A DNA stretch of 64,000 nt from Clostridium sp. (GCF_022482905.1 NZ_JAKVOI010000001.1:2171958-2235957); one strand, 5' to 3'. Shown: positions 53,532 through 62,315, counted from the stretch's first letter. Program-made: numbers and translations. The notes: a model not told the origin generated them from the sequence alone.

Positions 53532-54344
53532 CTAAAATGCTGCTATAACAGAGCCCTTGAAATGCTCATCTATGTATTTCTTAACTTCGTCTGACTGATA
53601 GATTTTGATCAATTTCTTTACATTTTCCGCATCTTTGTTGTCAGGTCTTGCAGCTATAATATTAATCCAGGGAGAATCCTTCGGCTCCTTGAATATGGCA
53701 TCCTTATTTGGATCGAGTTTGGCCTGTATTGCATAATTGGTATTTATCGCCGCAACCGCCACATCACTTAACGAACGCGGAACCATCGGAGCTTCAAGCT
53801 CAAGAAACTGGATATGTTTAGGGTTTTCAGCTATGTCCTTTATGGTAGCCTTTAAGCTTACGCCACTTTTCAACTTTATAACCTTCCCTTTTTCAAGAAG
53901 CATAAGTGCTCTTGCTTCATTAGTAGGATCATTCGGCAGTGAAATCTTATCCCCATCCTTCAGTTGAGCCAGAGATTTCAGTTTACTGGAATATATGCCC
54001 ATAGGAAAAGTTACTGCATTGGCAACCTTTACTAGATTCATATTGTGATCCTTGTTGAACTGCTTCAAGTATGGTTCATGCTGATATATATTTACATCCA
54101 GCTGTTTTTCATTTAACTGCGTATTAGGCTGAACATAATCATTAAAACTAGTATACTCCACATTCATCCCTTGCTTTTTTGCAACTTCTTTAACCTTTTG
54201 TATTATTTCCTCGTGAGGTCCTGCTGTAACTCCTACTTTTATGGTATTGGCTTCAGAATCTGATTTCTGTGATGTACTTCCACAACCTGAAAATACAACT
54301 GTTGTTAATAATACCGACAATAAAATACTTCCAATTTTTTTCAT
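53532..54344 (-). CDS. metQ: Methionine-binding lipoprotein (MetQ/NlpA family)
   Basis: 270 residues. Lipoprotein signal with FSGC at about residue 20, then an NlpA fold: IKVGVTAGPHEEIIQKVKE, NIYQHEPYLKQFNKDHN and ISLPNDPTNEARALMLLE. It captures methionine or an analogue for the MetNP transporter. No metN or metP is adjacent, so it either feeds a distant transporter or has a variant ligand. It lies 23 bases after the aminotransferase gene, under the SAM riboswitch. Confidence 0.9.
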   Translation of the reverse strand: MKKIGSILLSVLLTTVVFSGCGSTSQKSDSEANTIKVGVTAGPHEEIIQKVKEVAKKQGMNVEYTSFNDYVQPNTQLNEKQLDVNIYQHEPYLKQFNKDHNMNLVKVANAVTFPMGIYSSKLKSLAQLKDGDKISLPNDPTNEARALMLLEKGKVIKLKSGVSLKATIKDIAENPKHIQFLELEAPMVPRSLSDVAVAAINTNYAIQAKLDPNKDAIFKEPKDSPWINIIAARPDNKDAENVKKLIKIYQSDEVKKYIDEHFKGSVIAAF

Positions 54345-54367
54345 AATAGTCTCCTTTTAACATAAAT

Positions 54368-55540
54368 TTATTCACTATAAAATTCAGCTTTTTCTTTAAG
54401 TGTTTTCAACTTTTCAATGGCTTCCAGAAGAGTATCGTCCTTTTTTGCATAATGAAGCCTTATAAAATTATTCACATTTTTCTTAAAAAAACTTGAACCT
54501 GGTACTGCACCTATTTTAACTTCTTTAGCCAGCCATTCACAAAATTTCAAGTCATTTTTTACATTGAACTCCGATACATCTATCATTACATAATAAGCTC
54601 CATTGGGTTTTACATACTTTAGGCCAGCTTCATCCAATCCAGCTAGGAAAAGATCCCTTTTTTTCATATACATGTTTTTCAGCCAGTCATAATATTCATC
54701 AGGCATTTTAAGTCCTGCAATTGCTGCTTCCTGAAGAGGTGCAGCCGCTCCAACCGTCAAAAAATCATGCACCTTTCTAACATTTTCTATTATCCTTTCA
54801 TCTGCTATAACATATCCCAACCTCCATCCTGTTATGGAATATGTCTTGGAAAGAGAACTGCAACTCAAAGTCCTGTTAAACATTCCTGGAAGTGAAGCAA
54901 AATAAACATGTTTATATGGATCCATAACAATATGCTCGTACACTTCATCCGTTATTACAAATGTGTCATATTTTTCAGCCAGACTCGCAATATACTGGAG
55001 CTCTTCCAAAGTAAAAACCTTACCTGTAGGATTTGATGGATTGCACAGTATAAGAGCTTTAGGTTTCTGCCTGAATGCATCCTCCAATTCTTTTCTATCA
55101 AACGAAAACTCCGGCGGATAAAGAGATACATGTATTGGATCTGCCCCACTCAATATTGCATCTGCAGCATAGTTTTCATAAAACGGAGAGAATACTATAA
55201 CCTTGTCACCTGGATCACACACCGTCATGACAGATGCCATCATGGCCTCGGTACTACCGCAGGTAACAGCAATTTGTGTTTCAGGATCTATATCAATCCC
55301 CATAAATTTCTTCTGCTTTTCTGCAAGTGCCTCTCTAAAGTTTTGTGCACCCCAGGTAATTGCATATTGATGAGGTCCTTTGTCCGCAGCAGCTTTAAGT
55401 GCCTCTTTTATTTCTTTTGGAGGATCAAAATCAGGAAAACCCTGTGATAAATTAATAGCCCTATATTTATTTGATATCCTTGTCATTCTTCTTATAACAG
55501 AATCTGTAAAATTAACCAACTTACTGCTTAGTTCGGGCAA
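54368..55540 (-). CDS. Class I/II PLP aminotransferase (methionine-regulated)
   Basis: About 390 residues, fold-I aminotransferase: INLSQGFPDFDPP, LILCNPSNPTGKVFTLEEL, TDEVYEHIVMD, PLP lysine in CSSLSKTYSITGWRLGYVI, and the C-terminal arginine in NNFIRLHYAKK. It resembles the methionine/aromatic/glutamine aminotransferases of the YbdL/MtnE/PatA type. First gene behind the SAM-I riboswitch, so a role in making methionine from 4-methylthio-2-oxobutanoate, or the reverse, is likely. TTG at 55540 is favoured, 10 bases after AAAGGAT; a GTG three codons earlier is too close. Confidence 0.9.
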   Translation of the reverse strand: MPELSSKLVNFTDSVIRRMTRISNKYRAINLSQGFPDFDPPKEIKEALKAAADKGPHQYAITWGAQNFREALAEKQKKFMGIDIDPETQIAVTCGSTEAMMASVMTVCDPGDKVIVFSPFYENYAADAILSGADPIHVSLYPPEFSFDRKELEDAFRQKPKALILCNPSNPTGKVFTLEELQYIASLAEKYDTFVITDEVYEHIVMDPYKHVYFASLPGMFNRTLSCSSLSKTYSITGWRLGYVIADERIIENVRKVHDFLTVGAAAPLQEAAIAGLKMPDEYYDWLKNMYMKKRDLFLAGLDEAGLKYVKPNGAYYVMIDVSEFNVKNDLKFCEWLAKEVKIGAVPGSSFFKKNVNNFIRLHYAKKDDTLLEAIEKLKTLKEKAEFYSE

Positions 55541-55593
55541 GAAAAACACATCCTTTCAAAATTTTATTGATATATAAAATCTATTCTTTAAAC

Positions 55594-55725
55594 TAAAAAA
55601 ACCTCTTTACGATAAAAGAGGTATCTTCCTCTTATCTTTCAGTTAAAACTGCAGGAATTAGCACCTGGCAATAATTGCTGGCTGCTGGGTTTCATTGGGC
55701 CTTTCCCTCCGCCTCTCTAGATAAG
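55594..55725 (-). promoter_or_regulatory. SAM-I (S-box) riboswitch with transcription terminator
   Basis: On the minus strand the aptamer runs from CTTATCTAGAGAGGCGGAGG (55706-55725) through GGCCCAATGAAACC and AGGTGCTAATTCCTGCAG to the closing AGATAAG (55631-55637), all hallmark S-box elements. The expression platform follows: terminator ACCTCTTT/AAAGAGGT with a T-run (55594-55622), and a competing antiterminator, GATAAGAGG with CCTCTTTTATC. High SAM should turn the aminotransferase-metQ-larA operon off. Confidence 0.97.
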
Positions 55726-55750
55726 ATAAACCTATTAAATTACAGGTATG

Positions 55751-55779
55751 ATTATATTATTTACATAGAACAAAGTCAA
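55751..55779 (-). promoter_or_regulatory. Promoter of the SAM-riboswitch operon
   Basis: On the minus strand TTGACT (55774-55779), a 17-base spacer, and TATAAT (55751-55756). The -35 box contains the stop codon of the lysR gene. Confidence 0.88.
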
Positions 55780-56654
55780 GCCCTTTCTATATCTGAAATC
55801 ACATTTAAAAAGTTTCTGGAAGCGGCAGACATATACCTGTCCTTTACACATATTGCAGCTATACTCGTTTCTAAGCTTGACTCATGAATTACTCTATAAG
55901 TTAAACCGGATGCCTTTACTATATCCAGAGCAGTCATTGGAACCAAGGCAATCCCAATACCGGATTCCGCCCATAGCAGTGTAGTTCTTGCATCATCACT
56001 CTTGCATATTATCTCGGGCATAAAATCCATATTATGGCATGCCTCAAATATGATTTTTTCAAACCTTCTATATATGATAAGCGGTTTACCCATAAGCTCC
56101 TTTAGAGTTATTGATTTTCTATCCGGGAAATAGTCCAGATCATCTCTAAAAACTGATATCATAGGCTCTCTGGAAAGAATTTTTATGCTTAGTCCTTCCT
56201 TGTTAAACGGTGTTCTGACTATCCCTATATCTATCACTCCACTGTTCAATATTTCAAGTATTCTATATGTATTTCCCTCCCATACCTCAAAGTTTACTTT
56301 TGGATATATACTATGAAATCTTTCTATTATATTTGGAAACAGTGTAGCTCCTGAAGATGAAACAGTTCCAATTGACAATGTTCCTTTGATGCCTTCGTTG
56401 AAATCTTTCAATTCTTTTATGGTGGAATCCACCAATTCCAATATCTGTTCAGCCCTGTTCTTTAATATTTCCCCTGCATCCGTCAGATGAATTTTTTTAT
56501 TTCCCCTATCCATGAGTTTAGTTCCCAGCTCCTCTTCCAAAAGCTTCAAGTGATAACTGAGAGGCGGCTGTGCTATATTCAGTTTTTTAGCCGCTCCTGT
56601 TATCTTCCCTTCTTCTGCAATTGTAAGAAAATACCTAAGCTGCTTAATATCCAT
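55776..56654 (-). CDS. LysR-family transcriptional regulator
   Basis: 292 residues. N-terminal winged HTH (MDIKQLRYFLTIAEEGKITG, AAKKLNIAQPPLSYHLKLLE) and a C-terminal periplasmic-binding-like effector domain (about 90-290). Divergent from the TSUP/DUF1634 pair, which it probably controls from the 150-base gap; a perfect ATAAGCTTAT palindrome lies there at 56738-56747. The effector is unknown. The ATG is about 11 bases after GAGGTGA. Confidence 0.93.
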   Translation of the reverse strand: MDIKQLRYFLTIAEEGKITGAAKKLNIAQPPLSYHLKLLEEELGTKLMDRGNKKIHLTDAGEILKNRAEQILELVDSTIKELKDFNEGIKGTLSIGTVSSSGATLFPNIIERFHSIYPKVNFEVWEGNTYRILEILNSGVIDIGIVRTPFNKEGLSIKILSREPMISVFRDDLDYFPDRKSITLKELMGKPLIIYRRFEKIIFEACHNMDFMPEIICKSDDARTTLLWAESGIGIALVPMTALDIVKASGLTYRVIHESSLETSIAAICVKDRYMSAASRNFLNVISDIERA

Positions 56655-56803
56655 GAAGAATATCACCTCGATAATTAAATAATAAAAGTAATTATACAAT
56701 TTTTATATACACATAATAGATAATAAATATTTTTAATATAAGCTTATCATTGATATAATAATACTTGAAAATCAAATTTTGTTCAATACAGGGAGATGAT
56801 ATT

Positions 56804-57640
56804 TTGTCACTGATAGTACTGGAAATCTTGTTGATATCTGTTGTGGCAGGCATAGCCGGATCTATTCTTGGCCTGGGCGGGGGAACAGTAATTACTCCAG
56901 CATTGACACTTATATTTGGAATTGATATAAGATATGCCATAGGAGCAAGCATAATTTCAGTAATAGCAACCTCAAGCGGTGCTGCTATAGCTTATGTGCG
57001 GGATGAAATGACCAACATAAGAGTTGCCATGTTTCTTGAAATAGCAACAACAGTCGGAGCTATAACCGGTGCCTTTCTAGGTGGAATCATAAATGCCAAC
57101 TACCTCTATGTGTTATTCGGACTACTTCTTCTATATTCCGCTTTTGCAATGTTCAAAAATGGCAAGACTGAATTGCCTGATAACGTTATAGAGCATCCAC
57201 TTGCACAAAAACTTAAATTAAACGGCCAATATTATGACGATGTTTTAAAACAACCCGTTGATTATAAAGTTGCAAACGTGCCGAGTGGATTCGGTGTAAT
57301 GTATGGTGCAGGAATTATATCAGGGCTTCTTGGTATAGGAAGTGGGAGCTTCAAGGTTATGGCCATGGATCTGTTTATGAAACTTCCAATGAAGATATCA
57401 AGTGCCACAAGTAATTTTATGATGGGAGTCACCGGTGCCGCCAGTGCCGGAGTGTTTTTCCTGAGGGGTGATATAGATCCCAAAATTGCAGGTCCGGTAG
57501 CACTTGGTGTACTTGCAGGTGCTACCATTGGGGCACGTATTATGAAGCGAATGAAAAACAAGACTATAAGAAAGATATTCATACCCTTTCTCGTATATAT
57601 AGCACTTCAAATGATGTATAAAGGAGTGATTGCATTATAA
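56804..57640 (+). CDS. TSUP (TauE/SafE) family membrane transporter
   Basis: 278 residues, about eight membrane helices with the internal duplication of the family: GSILGLGGGTVITPALTLIF in the first half and GIISGLLGIGSGSFKVMAMD in the second. Family members export sulfite, sulfonates or other organic anions. It is translationally coupled to the DUF1634 gene (TAATG overlap) and divergent from lysR. TTG start 9-10 bases after GGGAG. Confidence 0.9.
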   Translation: MSLIVLEILLISVVAGIAGSILGLGGGTVITPALTLIFGIDIRYAIGASIISVIATSSGAAIAYVRDEMTNIRVAMFLEIATTVGAITGAFLGGIINANYLYVLFGLLLLYSAFAMFKNGKTELPDNVIEHPLAQKLKLNGQYYDDVLKQPVDYKVANVPSGFGVMYGAGIISGLLGIGSGSFKVMAMDLFMKLPMKISSATSNFMMGVTGAASAGVFFLRGDIDPKIAGPVALGVLAGATIGARIMKRMKNKTIRKIFIPFLVYIALQMMYKGVIAL

Positions 57641-58008
57641 TGAATGATAAAAAATTGAAAGAAAATACAAGAGAGATGGAAAAGATAATAAGCACGTTTT
57701 TATTTGTAGGAGTCCTGACAAGCTCTGCCGTTATAATAATAGGACTTATAATGTTTCTAATCTCTGGAAGCAGCGGGTATCCCGGCAACTTTTATCCGAC
57801 TTATCCCTTTGAGATACTCCATGGATGCATGGCCTTGAAACCTTACTCCATAATACTCTTAGGACTTATGCTGTTGATAGCCATACCAATATTCAGAGTT
57901 GGTATTTCCATATTAGTATTTTTTAAGGAAAAGGATTTTCTGTATGTAAAGATCACAGCTGTTGTATTCATAATATTGATAATAAGTTTGTTCATGGGCA
58001 AAAATTGA
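57640..58008 (+). CDS. DUF1634 membrane protein
   Basis: 122 residues with three membrane helices. The family member is recognisable from FLFVGVLTSSAVIIIGLIMF and KPYSIILLGLMLLIAIPIFR. DUF1634 proteins are usually encoded next to TSUP transporters and probably form part of the same membrane unit. Start overlaps the TSUP stop by one base. Confidence 0.88.
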   Translation: MNDKKLKENTREMEKIISTFLFVGVLTSSAVIIIGLIMFLISGSSGYPGNFYPTYPFEILHGCMALKPYSIILLGLMLLIAIPIFRVGISILVFFKEKDFLYVKITAVVFIILIISLFMGKN

Positions 58009-58035
58009 AGGTTGTGCCTTTAAGGCACAACCTTC
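58007..58035 (-). terminator. Terminator of the metal-chelate ABC operon
   Basis: Perfect 12-bp stem GAAGGTTGTGCC/GGCACAACCTTC, 5-base loop, followed on the minus strand by AATTTTTG. It overlaps the DUF1634 stop codon and may act in both directions. Confidence 0.85.
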
Positions 58036-58052
58036 ATAAAGGGGAACTTCCA

Positions 58053-59144
58053 CTAATCCGGATTTTGTGCATTCAAAATCTTCAAGGCATCATCGGCAGT
58101 AAGATCATAGTTCAGAAATTCTTTATAGAACTTCTGAGTTTCTTTCACCATGTCAAGATTTTTAAATTCATCAGGATGAAGAAGCTTTGCCAGCCACTGA
58201 AATTGTAGTGCCGACTCCATACCATATCTATCCCACAGAAAAACTCCCATTGGATTTACATACACCTTTTTGTTTTTAACCGCATTTACCTGACTCCACT
58301 GTGGATTGCTGTACAATTGATCAAGTGTTTTTATAGGGCTGTTTTTATCATTCAATACACTTTTTCCCATAATTATTATATCAGGATTCCATTTGAGCAC
58401 CTGCTCCATGGAAGCAGGTTTCTTGTTTCCTTCTATCTCGGCGGCATCTTTACCACCGGCAGCCTGTATCCAGTCATCTACTATTGTTTTTTGTCCATCA
58501 ATTGTAAGGGGCTTAAAAGATTCAATATGCAGTATTTTGGGTTTTTGAGAGTCGGGTATTTTGGAAGTTACCTCTTTTACTGCTTTAAGTCTTTCGTCCA
58601 GATAGGAATTGTACTTATCTGCTTTATCCTTGGCATCTCCACCTAAAACCTGTGCAGTTGTATTGACAACCTTTTTCAAATCGTCATAATTCTGAAATAT
58701 CAGCTGTACAGTAGGAATTCCGAGTTCCTTTGTCTTTGCAAGTAATTTTGATTCAGTAGGCATGAACAATACATCCGGTTTTAATTGTGCAAGAGTTTCT
58801 GTATTGACCGTTGTATTTGTGAATATAGTCTTAGCTTTGTCCATGTCTGGAAATACTTTATACAGCCAGGGGTATGCTTTTTTCGAATCAATAGTTGCAA
58901 CTATTTTATCAGATCCGCCAAGCATAGCCACTATTTCATTGTGTGCCGGCCATGCATCTGCTATTTTGTTGATCTTCTCGGGAACAGTTACCTTTGCACC
59001 AGTTGAATCTGTAATCACATTTCCCTTGCTCTCCTGAGCAGTATTTCCAGAATTCGTACTGGTCTTACCACATCCGGCAAACAAAAACACTGCAGAGAAG
59101 ATAATAATAAGCAAATTCCTTACATTGTTGAATTTTTTTCTCAT
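58053..59144 (-). CDS. Iron/corrinoid-type ABC transporter substrate-binding lipoprotein
   Basis: 363 residues. Lipoprotein signal with LFAGC at about residue 26, then a BtuF/FhuD-like class III binding fold: ITDSTGAKVTVPEKINKIA, VNTETLAQLKPDVLFMPTES and QVNAVKNKKVYVNPMGVFLW. The ligand could be ferric siderophore, cobalamin, haem or another metal chelate; sequence alone does not decide. No cobalamin riboswitch is seen upstream of the operon. The ATG is 10 bases after AAGGA. Confidence 0.88.
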   Translation of the reverse strand: MRKKFNNVRNLLIIIFSAVFLFAGCGKTSTNSGNTAQESKGNVITDSTGAKVTVPEKINKIADAWPAHNEIVAMLGGSDKIVATIDSKKAYPWLYKVFPDMDKAKTIFTNTTVNTETLAQLKPDVLFMPTESKLLAKTKELGIPTVQLIFQNYDDLKKVVNTTAQVLGGDAKDKADKYNSYLDERLKAVKEVTSKIPDSQKPKILHIESFKPLTIDGQKTIVDDWIQAAGGKDAAEIEGNKKPASMEQVLKWNPDIIIMGKSVLNDKNSPIKTLDQLYSNPQWSQVNAVKNKKVYVNPMGVFLWDRYGMESALQFQWLAKLLHPDEFKNLDMVKETQKFYKEFLNYDLTADDALKILNAQNPD

Positions 59145-59178
59145 AAGTTTCACATCCTTAATTTAAAATAATTATTGA

Positions 59179-59964
59179 CTAAATTAGTGGAACACAGGAT
59201 TTAATCTTATTTCCACCTTCAATGGCTGTATCTATAATTTTCACATTTATTCCATAGGCATTCTTCAGGTTTTCTTCAGTAACAATATCATCTGGAGCTC
59301 CAACCATAAATTTATTATTTTTGTCCAGAAGGGCTACCTTGGTAGAACATAGAAAAGCATGATCAGGAAAATGTGATGTCATTACAATAGCCAGTCCTTC
59401 TTTAGAAAGTTTTAAAATCTGCCTCAGAACTCTTATCTGATTTCCAAAATCCAGATTGGAAGTAGGTTCATCCATAATAAGTATATCCGGCTCCTGAGTA
59501 AGAGCTCTTGCAATAAGCACCATCTGCCTCTCTCCACCACTTATTTCCGTATAGATTTTGCCTTTTAGGTAACTTATCCCAATTGTCTTCATATTGTTTT
59601 GTGCAATTTTCATATCCATGCGGCCTGGAGAACTCATTGTACCAAGATGGGATGTTCTTCCCATAACAACTACATCTTCCACTGTAAATGGAAACGGGGT
59701 ATTATGTGTTTGCGGTACATATCCCATAGTCCTTGCCATTCTCTTTCTATCCCATTTGCTTATATCCTCATCGTCTATATATATTTCACCTGATTTCAAT
59801 TTCAGAAATCCCAGTATAGTTTTGAACAAAGTCGTTTTTCCTGCCCCATTTGGACCAAGAATACATAGTATTTCCCCTGACTTTACAGTTAAAGATATAT
59901 TTCTCAATATAATTTTTCTGCCATAGCCACAGCATATATTTTTTATATCCATGATCAAATCCAT
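59179..59964 (-). CDS. FecE/BtuD-type ABC transporter ATP-binding protein
   Basis: 261 residues. Walker A GPNGAGKTTLFKTILG, Q-loop MGYVPQTHNTPFPF, signature EISGGERQMVLIARAL, Walker B ILIMDEPTSNLD, switch histidine VMTSHFPDHAF. Energises the permease encoded upstream, which it overlaps by 10 bases, and the binding protein downstream. Confidence 0.95.
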   Translation of the reverse strand: MDLIMDIKNICCGYGRKIILRNISLTVKSGEILCILGPNGAGKTTLFKTILGFLKLKSGEIYIDDEDISKWDRKRMARTMGYVPQTHNTPFPFTVEDVVVMGRTSHLGTMSSPGRMDMKIAQNNMKTIGISYLKGKIYTEISGGERQMVLIARALTQEPDILIMDEPTSNLDFGNQIRVLRQILKLSKEGLAIVMTSHFPDHAFLCSTKVALLDKNNKFMVGAPDDIVTEENLKNAYGINVKIIDTAIEGGNKIKSCVPLI

Positions 59965-61028
59965 CCCCTCCTCCCTTTCAAAAGCAAATATATAAAGAAT
60001 GGAGCACCAATCAATGAAGTCAATATTCCAAGGGGAATTTCAACTGTAAATATACCCCTGGCTATATCATCTACCAAAAGCAAATATATACTTCCGATGA
60101 GCATTGATGCAGGAAGTGCAGTTTTATAGTTGGGACCTACAATCATTCTTGCAAGATGCGGTATGATAAGACCCACCCAGCCAATTATGCCTCCTATTGA
60201 TACTGATGCTGCTGTAATCAAAGTTGAACAAACTATCACAACAGCCTTCATCCTGTAGGTATTAACACCAAGTGACCTTGCCTCCTCGTCTCCAAAAGAC
60301 AGTACATTTAAATTCCACCTTAAGACAAAAAGTGGAATTGTCCCAATAAGTACGGGAAAAATCATAATTATAATATCTCTGGTCGTCACAGTTGAAAGCC
60401 CTCCCATAAGCCAGAAAGTTATTTCAGGAAGCTTGTCCTCTGGATCACCTACATATTTGATTACAGATATAAAAGACTGCATTAGACTTGATATAACCAT
60501 TCCTGTAAGTATGAGACTGAGTACAGACCCCTCCCTTCCGTGATTTATTGCTGAATTGATTCCAAACGTCAAAAGCACCGCTGCAAGTCCGAATATAAAT
60601 GACATGATTTGAACTTCCAGGGAACCTAGAGAAAGTAAAAGCCCCATAGCTGCTCCCAGGCCGGCCCCTCCAGATGCTCCAAGTATATCAGGTGCCACCA
60701 TTGGATTTCTAAATAATCCCTGATAGGCAGAACCGGCTCCTGAAAGAGAGCAACCTATAATCAACGCCGCAAAAATTCGCGGCATCCTAACTTTGAATAT
60801 TACATTTTCCACATTCGTGCCATAATAAGAAGCTGTTCCTGCTATCTTAGAATGAAATACATTTATAATTTCAGAAAGTGGCAAATGGTAACTTCCCACA
60901 GTAAAAGAAAATAAAAATACACATAAAAGTATAACTGAAAATATCCAATTGGCATAAAATCTTTTATTTTTATCCAATCCACCAATAGTCTCTGATGGAA
61001 TATCAAGATTTGCTCTCACTTGTATCAT
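59955..61028 (-). CDS. FecCD-family ABC transporter permease
   Basis: 357 residues, about ten membrane helices. FecCD signatures are GCSLSGAGSAYQGLFRNPMV (approximately), APDILGASGGAGLGAAMGLL and GGIIGWVGLIIPHLARMIVG. A single permease gene implies a homodimer. First gene of the operon. The ATG is chosen 5 bases after AAGG; a GTG two codons earlier is possible. Confidence 0.94.
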   Translation of the reverse strand: MIQVRANLDIPSETIGGLDKNKRFYANWIFSVILLCVFLFSFTVGSYHLPLSEIINVFHSKIAGTASYYGTNVENVIFKVRMPRIFAALIIGCSLSGAGSAYQGLFRNPMVAPDILGASGGAGLGAAMGLLLSLGSLEVQIMSFIFGLAAVLLTFGINSAINHGREGSVLSLILTGMVISSLMQSFISVIKYVGDPEDKLPEITFWLMGGLSTVTTRDIIIMIFPVLIGTIPLFVLRWNLNVLSFGDEEARSLGVNTYRMKAVVIVCSTLITAASVSIGGIIGWVGLIIPHLARMIVGPNYKTALPASMLIGSIYLLLVDDIARGIFTVEIPLGILTSLIGAPFFIYLLLKGRRGWI

Positions 61029-61334
61029 CACCACCTTTTTGCTGCATTATATATTATTACGACGTATTATAAATGTACATACTGAAAATTATCTTTCATA
61101 TTTTGTTATGTTTTATCATATTTATTGTGGTATTATTAATATAGTAATACCTATAGCATAAAATTGCAATATCAATAATTAATTAATATCATATTTGCCA
61201 TAATTCTAAAGATTAATCAATCTTTAACACATTTATTACGTTTACTTTGATAAATATAAATAATTTATCAAAATATTCAAAAGAAAAAGGTAAATTCATT
61301 TTAGAATTTACCAAATAAAATTAAATAATATTAT
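61029..61334. other. AT-rich leader region of the ABC operon
   Basis: About 300 bases with no ORF. It contains a candidate operator, GGTATTA-N9-TAATACC at 61129-61151, about 100 bases upstream of the permease. No riboswitch motif was recognised. A metal-dependent repressor would be a natural candidate, but this is inference. Confidence 0.45.
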
Positions 61335-61610
61335 TCACATGTCATCCCAGTGAATTTTTTCCTGGTTTTCATCTACCACAGCAGATTTGTCGAATATTTT
61401 TATGAATATCACTGCAAGAGCAAATGCAACTATCCCTCCAATAATCTGTCCCGTTTTAATTGATGATCCTGCAGATCTTCCAATATATCCTCCGGCAAAG
61501 ACTCCTATAAAGACTGTGACTATTGGAAAAATAAAGAGCATAAAAGCAGCTGCTACCATATTCGTAGTTTTTACATCTTTATCATTTTCATTCACTTTAC
61601 ACATCACCAT
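61335..61610 (-). CDS. Small membrane protein resembling the RseC/MucC membrane domain
   Basis: 91 residues. A short charged N-terminus, two membrane helices (AAAFMLFIFPIVTVFIGVFA and GQIIGGIVAFALAVIFIKIF) and a charged tail (DKSAVVDENQEKIHWDDM). The helix pair with proline and glycine-rich loop resembles the C-terminal half of RseC/MucC, but the N-terminal domain is missing. The exact start among ATG/GTG codons is unclear because no strong ribosome-binding site is seen. Confidence 0.55.
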   Translation of the reverse strand: MVMCKVNENDKDVKTTNMVAAAFMLFIFPIVTVFIGVFAGGYIGRSAGSSIKTGQIIGGIVAFALAVIFIKIFDKSAVVDENQEKIHWDDM

Positions 61611-61726
61611 CCATTTTTATTATAACGTGTCGAATACATATTATAAAGGATTTTTTATATAAAAATTGAAATATGCATACACAACAAATAAAATATAATT
61701 ATATGAATCCATCAGGAGGCTTTACG

Positions 61727-62263
61727 ATGATTAAAATAGGTAAAAAGATGATACTAATAAAAAAGGGCAATATAACGAAGGAAACCAGTGATGCCATAGT
61801 CAATCCTGCAAATAGCTCAATGCAGCACGGTGGCGGTGCTGCCCTTGCCATATCAAGGGCAGGTGGACCACAAATACAAGCTGACAGCAACATACTCATA
61901 GGGGAAATAGGCCCCTTACCTGTAGGGAAGGCTGTAATAGCATACGGCCACAATTTACCTTCCAAATTTGTCATTCATACTGTAGGTCCAATAATGGGAG
62001 AAGGCAGCGAGGAAAGAAAATTAAAAAAGGCTGTCATGAGTGTATTGAATCTTGCAGAATCCTATAATCTGAAGTCCATATCAATACCGGCCATAAGTTC
62101 AGGTATTTTTGGATTTCCAAAAGGTAGATGTGCTGAAATACTTCTTGAAACCTCCGCGAAATTTTTCAAAATAGATGATATTGATTTGGAAACTATTGTA
62201 ATGTGCAATTACGATGATGAAACCTATAACATATTCTTGGATAAGGAAAAGAAGTACAATTAA
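61727..62263 (+). CDS. Macro-domain (ADP-ribose-binding) protein
   Basis: 178 residues. Macro domain of the Appr-1''-p/YmdB type: KGNITKETSDAIVNPANSSM, GGGAALAISRAGG, VIHTVGPIMGEG and ISIPAISSGIFGFPKGRCAE. It binds ADP-ribose or removes it from proteins or O-acetyl-ADP-ribose. AGGAGG 8 bases before the ATG fixes the start. Monocistronic. Confidence 0.93.
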   Translation: MIKIGKKMILIKKGNITKETSDAIVNPANSSMQHGGGAALAISRAGGPQIQADSNILIGEIGPLPVGKAVIAYGHNLPSKFVIHTVGPIMGEGSEERKLKKAVMSVLNLAESYNLKSISIPAISSGIFGFPKGRCAEILLETSAKFFKIDDIDLETIVMCNYDDETYNIFLDKEKKYN

Positions 62264-62274
62264 AATTGGACTAA

Positions 62275-62308
62275 AAAACCGTATCAGAGACATCTCCAAT
62301 ACGGTTTT
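62275..62308. terminator. Terminator between macro-domain and YopX genes
   Basis: Stem AAAACCGTAT/ATACGGTTTT with a loop of about 13 bases, followed on the plus strand by CTCTTTTC. Convergent genes on both sides. Confidence 0.82.
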
Positions 62309-62315
62309 CTCTTTT

